A stretch of DNA of 64,000 bases from Fennellomyces sp. T-0311. Taxonomy: Eukaryota > Mucoromycota > Mucoromycetes > Mucorales > Lichtheimiaceae. Positions 59,928 through 64,000 of the stretch are shown piece after piece. The notes beneath the pieces were generated by a model, which had not been told where the DNA came from, made no database searches, and saw only the letters and a program-made list of their open reading frames with translations. Made by a program: the position numbers and the translations under genes. The DNA is taken from NCBI GenBank assembly GCA_025266875.1, contig JALLLT010000034.1, forward strand, positions 248,001-312,000, in the 5' to 3' direction. Position 1 is the first letter of the stretch; each line of letters begins with the position of its first letter.

Positions 59928-60536
59928 TCAATCTGTAGACGTGACCACCTTGTAAACTTGTTTATACAACTTGATTCGTTCAGTCATTTGGTCCATCACA
60001 GCGTATCGTACGTGGGGCTGCTGGCTCCACTTCTGTTGCAGATCATCTAGTTGTTCAAGGTGTGCCATGTGTCGAGGCAGAGTATCCAGCAGTGTTTGCT
60101 TATATCCAAAGTCTTTGCGAAGCATAAAGTGTACATCCGCAATATATCCATGTACATCATGAGGCTGAATAGCGGCTGTTTGTATGAGCGTTTCTGTCGA
60201 AAGAGGTGCCGGTTCCAGGGCCCTTGACATGGTAGTTTCCTTGGTAACATACTTGGCTGCATCGTTTTCTAGCCGCTGCAAATCGTACAATATATCTTCC
60301 AATGAATCCACAACTTTATTGAGCGCATCCAATACGTCTTCAATGGCGAGTGATTGCTTATAAACGAGGCGCGACGCGTTGATATATTCGAACGAGTGTT
60401 TCAAGGCTGCGGTTTGCTGGGTAACAATGTTGCTGAGCGATAACAAAAGTGAAATTGATTTCGAATGCTGTCGAGACCATTCATGACACGATGATTCAGC
60501 GCGTGTCAATAACTGTGTCAGGGCACGATGTTGCAT
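59928..60536 (-). CDS. Helical coiled-coil protein of unknown function
   Basis: From the ATG at 60536 the protein has 202 residues. The open frame continues upstream without an ATG, and a possible extra exon starting at about 60682 (MFILSIACWPS, joined over a 47-bp intron) would lengthen it. The protein is almost entirely helical with heptad patterning (LNKVVDSLEDILYDLQRLEN, KQTLLDTLPRHMAHLEQLDD) and no Cys or catalytic motif. I recognise no family; a subunit of a membrane-trafficking or autophagy complex would fit the style, but there is no evidence for it. It is convergent with ELP2 (61 bp between stops) and divergent from uL2. Confidence 0.6.
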   Translation of the reverse strand: MQHRALTQLLTRAESSCHEWSRQHSKSISLLLSLSNIVTQQTAALKHSFEYINASRLVYKQSLAIEDVLDALNKVVDSLEDILYDLQRLENDAAKYVTKETTMSRALEPAPLSTETLIQTAAIQPHDVHGYIADVHFMLRKDFGYKQTLLDTLPRHMAHLEQLDDLQQKWSQQPHVRYAVMDQMTERIKLYKQVYKVVTSTD

Positions 60537-60692
60537 TGAAAATGTCAACAGCAAGAGAGGATGTCGGTGTTTGAATGAAGGCAGCTTGCGTCCAAAAGAT
60601 GGCCTCAGCGTCGTTGCTGAAACCGCCTTTTTCAAAGGGGGTATGTAGACGACGGCCAGCAAGCGATGGAGAGAATGAACATACTCACTAAC

Positions 60693-60713
60693 GGATGGAT
60701 GGATGGATGGATG
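60693..60713 (+). repeat. (GGAT)n microsatellite
   Basis: Five GGAT units in the short promoter region shared by uL2 and the coiled-coil gene, ending 16 bp before the uL2 start codon. Confidence 0.9.
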
Positions 60714-60729
60714 ATTTAGATATATCGAA

Positions 60730-61665
60730 ATGGGTCGCGTTATTCGTGCTCAAAGAAAAGGTGCCGGAAGCGTCTTTAAGGCCCACACTGTCGGCCGCAA
60801 AGGCGCTGCCCAATTCCGTGTGCAAGATTACGCCGAACGCCATGGTTACATTCGCGGCTTGGTGAAGGAAATTGTCCACGATCCCGGACGTGGTGCTCCT
60901 CTTGCCAAGGTAAATTATTAGAAAACGAATCCGGTCATGCATGTGATATTAAACATTATGTATCGTTTTAGGTTGTCTTCCGTGACCCCTACAAGTAAAT
61001 AATCCGCAGCATTTTATATTGCGACGAGTAATTAATGAGACAGCAATTAGGTACAAGCTTCGCACCGAGACCTTCATTGCCACCGAAGGCATGTACACTG
61101 GTCAGTTCGTGTACTGCGGTAAGAAGGCTTCCTTGAACATTGGCAACGTCTTGCCTCTTTCGTCGATGCCCGAAGGTACCATTATCTGCAACGTCGAAGA
61201 GAAGGCTGGTGACCGTGGTGCTCTTGCCCGTACCTCCGGTAACTACGCTACCATCATCGGTCACGGTGAAGATGGCAAGACCCGTCTTCGTATGCCCTCC
61301 GGTTCCAAGAAGATTGTCCCTTCGACCTCCCGTGCCGCTATTGGTGTCGTCGCTGGTGGTGGTCGTATTGACAAGCCCCTCTTGAAGGCTGGTCGTGCTT
61401 ACTTCCGCGCCAAGTCCAAGCGCAACAACTGGCCCCGTACTCGTGGTGTTGCCATGAACCCCGTTGACCATCCTCACGGTGGTGGTAACCATCAGCACAT
61501 TGGTAAGGCCTCCACCATCTCCCGTGCTGCCCCTGCCGGTCAAAAGGTAATTTTATTGCATGCTGTCATGGTAATCCTTATTCACTCCATGCCTTTTAGG
61601 TTGGTCTTATTGCTGCCCGTCGCACTGGTCTCCTCCGTGGTACCAAGAAGGTCAAGGACCAGTAA
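60730..61665 (+). CDS. RPL8: 60S ribosomal protein uL2 (L8/L2)
   Basis: Four exons, 60730-60909, 60972-60994, 61051-61546 and 61600-61665, give 254 residues, the exact eukaryotic length. [20 protein letters not shown] opens the protein. [14 protein letters not shown] is assembled from a 23-bp microexon. The universally conserved loop [20 protein letters not shown] near the peptidyl-transferase centre is intact, and the C-terminus is RGTKKVKDQ. The codon use is extremely biased (GCC, GGT, AAG, CGT), as expected for a highly expressed gene and unlike its neighbours. uL2 is essential for subunit joining and peptide-bond formation. The antisense frame at 60989-61543 is a by-product of this bias. 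Confidence 0.98.
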
Positions 61666-64000
61666 ATCCAACAATAAAAAAATATTGCCCTCTTTGGTTG
61701 TCAATTTGCATTGTTTGATGTATTTTAGGTCAGCATCTGGTACTTATGAGCCGTATGAGCTTCTGCGACTATTGACTACGATGAAACTTGTGGACGAACA
61801 GTATTGAAGCATGTTCGCAAAATAGCACGCAAGCTTCAGCATACTCCAAATTGACGGTGTGTGTGAGGGTAGTAACGAAACGGTAACAGCCAAATAGTAC
61901 TTTAGCTTCTCAGTCTAACGCTTAGAATTTACTTGTGAATGAGGAGACAATTATGCAGCATGGGAAAGTGAGATCTGGCAGTTCAGCAATGCATAAAATG
62001 TTACGCTCAATCTGTCAAAATCTGGATTAGGAAATAAATCGGGGAGATCCACATGTGATCTGGTTCAATAATACTGGAGTTCCGTGACCATCCATATATA
62101 AGCATAAAAAAGTCGAGCTGCTATTCGATTTTTTTTACACAGAAGACTTTTATGCCTCCTAAAAGGTACTCAACAATTACAACATAAACTTGTTACCAAG
62201 CTATCGAAAAAAGGTACAATTTTCTTGTTATTACGCTCATTTGAACAATACGCCTCTTATGTTTATGACCTATTGGGCGTTCGCTGAATTCTCTTACTGT
62301 GTTGCAGTTAAGAGAAGACAGTCATTAATTCCTCCAATTCAACTTGTCATGTTCGTTACAGCTGCTCGTAACAGAACGTTAAGGTGATTCCTATCAGTCT
62401 CCAAGGTTACCAGAGTTGTTGCCAATCAATTAACTAGTCTATATATGGCATGGACAAAAAATGGACGCTAAATAATGTTATACATACGAATTTCTATAAC
62501 TACCAACGAAGTGACATGTCTAAAGCATATGTTACTGTCAAAACATATGGCCCTTAGTCTATTTCTAGATATTTTTCGGTAATCATATGCTTAGCCATGG
62601 CACTGCAGCCTACCGAAACGAGCCAAACATCTCATAAATAAATGATGTTTTGCCATGTCATGCGTAACCTAATTTCAAATAGGCTGCTCTGGTAAGCTAG
62701 ATGAAGCGTATCTAGCGGATTCACAGACAACAGAAACTACAGCTATCGAGTGTTTCTCGATCATTACAGGCCTTCAATACGTGATTGAAGCAATAGAGGT
62801 CCTTAATCCGTATAAATGGATAGTACAGATACAGCTGATTGTGCATACTAGGCGCGGAAAGCAGATACGCTATGTTGGTTACGTAACAAAAAAAGATAAT
62901 TGCAAACTGGCGTGACACACTAGCATAGGTTCCACTTTCCCACCGTACACTGTTTTCGTATACGATGGGTATTCTTCTGAGAGTAGGGACCGTTGCTTTA
63001 TCGTCTCGGAACTGGAACGATATTTGTCGGTAAGAACAACAGGAATTTTCTTCATGTCGACAAGCCCGCTGTGCTACGTTTTGATCAACTCCCTTCATCA
63101 TTTGATACTGGGCATTAACCAATATACAAGAATATATTTTCTCAGCCTACACACTTCTCAATTATTATTTTATAACAAGTTCCATTGGTATAATCGGTCA
63201 ATAAACTCAAGTACTGAGTAGATTGATGTATGTCAAAGGGTGACTGTAAGGTAACACACTAAGCGGCGCCTGAATTAAGGCACTGGCGGGATAAAAGGAA
63301 CCCGTAGACGTCCTTGAAAAGGTTTCAGTGATGAATGTAAATGATAATTGCGTTTTATTTTTGACAAATGGATAGCACACCTGATATTATGGCACACAAA
63401 GGTACTCTACTGAGGTAGATTATGAACAAACGTCATGTGCGACAATCAAAGTACAGATAAACTTTATTTTACAGTAAACCTCGATATAGTCACTTTTCTG
63501 AATCGCAAATCGTATCGATGTTCGCCTTGTAGGTTGGTGTAATATACAAAAATGAACACTGTTGTGGTCGCCCGACTGGTCGGTCGTTGTAACATTGGAC
63601 GAAACTTACTATGCGTAGTCCCCCTGTACTTTTCACTCCTTTAACTATATCAATTCCCAAATACTTTCGATACGGAATGCTCTCTATCCATTTTACTCGA
63701 TTGAGGAGAGAAGAAGAAATTCCATTGTCTGTACTTGACAAAGTAACGACAGAATATACCGGCTGTCACTCGAGGCGCTGCGGTTAAATTTTGTTGTGCA
63801 GCTTATCAAGGTTTTTGCAGAATCTATTATGTTTATCTTGTCGCCCTTATTTATTTGGTAGTCTGTCATTAGCGATAGCTTTTAAAATTTAGTATATGTG
63901 TGGATTTTTGATCATAGCAAATGATTAGCCAACAAGTGAAACTACCTAATATTTTCTTCTCGGAAAAACATGATGTATGTCAAATGTTTTAAGGTTATAC
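61666..64000. other. Intergenic to window end, possible pogo-like terminus
   Basis: No gene is supported over 2.3 kb. At 63470-63500 the sequence TACAGTAAACCTCGATATAG resembles the outer end of pogo/Tigger-type elements, followed on the minus strand by an 83-residue frame (63741-63490). No matching second end lies in the window. The rest is AT-rich without motif. Confidence 0.3.

Noticed and set aside
60989..61543. A 184-residue minus-strand frame over uL2
   Set aside because: Gly/Thr/Val-rich antisense frame produced by the strong codon bias of the ribosomal protein gene.
63470..63781. Possible pogo-like MITE with CAGTAAACCTCGATATAG end
   Set aside because: Only one convincing terminus; the candidate right end near 63770 matches poorly and lacks a TA duplication.
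1..64000. tRNA and rRNA genes
   Set aside because: GGTTCGA-type B boxes were looked for by eye on both strands; the hits were inside coding exons or lacked cloverleaf context. A covariance search would be needed to be certain.

Overview
This is a eukaryotic, fungal window. Genes are split by many short introns (mostly 47-85 bp, GT-AG with a few GC-AG), and exon joins restore textbook fungal proteins: DCN1, MYG1, ELP2, ribosomal protein uL2, a MEF2-type MADS factor, prenylcysteine oxidase and GH51 arabinofuranosidase. The AT-rich spacers, the transposon types and a decayed copy of a family I associate with Mucorales genomes suggest an early-diverging fungus, most likely Mucoromycota. That placement is inference. 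All exon models were joined by hand from reading frame and splice motifs; each spliced length stated in codons was checked to be a whole number of codons.

Layout. 0.9-2.1 kb: DCN1 (minus). 3.7 kb: a 135-bp MITE. 4.9-10.2 kb: a complete TA-flanked transposon with two matching 598-bp terminal inverted repeats and three genes: two convergent, related DDE-type proteins (one with an intact catalytic triad, one without) and a small basic protein. 10.3-11.0 kb: a gene remnant. 11.8 kb: a TA-flanked MITE. 14.6-18.4 kb: a HET-domain gene and a cytochrome P450. 19.4-22.7 kb: bHLH-zipper and MEF2-like MADS transcription factors. 22.8-26.6 kb: MYG1 and an alpha-arrestin. 26.6-33.1 kb: a gene-poor stretch. 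33.1-34.0 kb: a lysine-rich unknown protein. 34.9-36.0 kb: a decayed gene. 36.4-39.5 kb: prenylcysteine oxidase convergent with an acyl-thioesterase-like serine hydrolase. 41.0-42.5 kb: a decayed F-box gene. 43.7-45.2 kb: a 1.5-kb inverted-repeat transposon. 45.7-46.2 kb: a HET relic split by a second MITE copy. 46.7-49.0 kb: secreted GH51 arabinofuranosidase. 50.5-55.9 kb: an unknown 362-aa gene diverging across 128 bp from a 15-exon Plavaka-like transposase. 56.6-61.7 kb: ELP2, a coiled-coil protein and uL2.

How the genes work together. Housekeeping genes sit in tight convergent or divergent pairs (MADS/MYG1, PCYOX/hydrolase, ELP2/coiled-coil, coiled-coil/uL2). Mobile elements and decayed HET and F-box genes fill the spaces between them. 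The two most unusual loci are the 5.3-kb paired-DDE transposon and the divergent transposase/unknown-gene pair. Both carry TTTCGCG-type motifs in the TIR or the shared promoter. No tRNA, rRNA or CRISPR array was recognised by eye.
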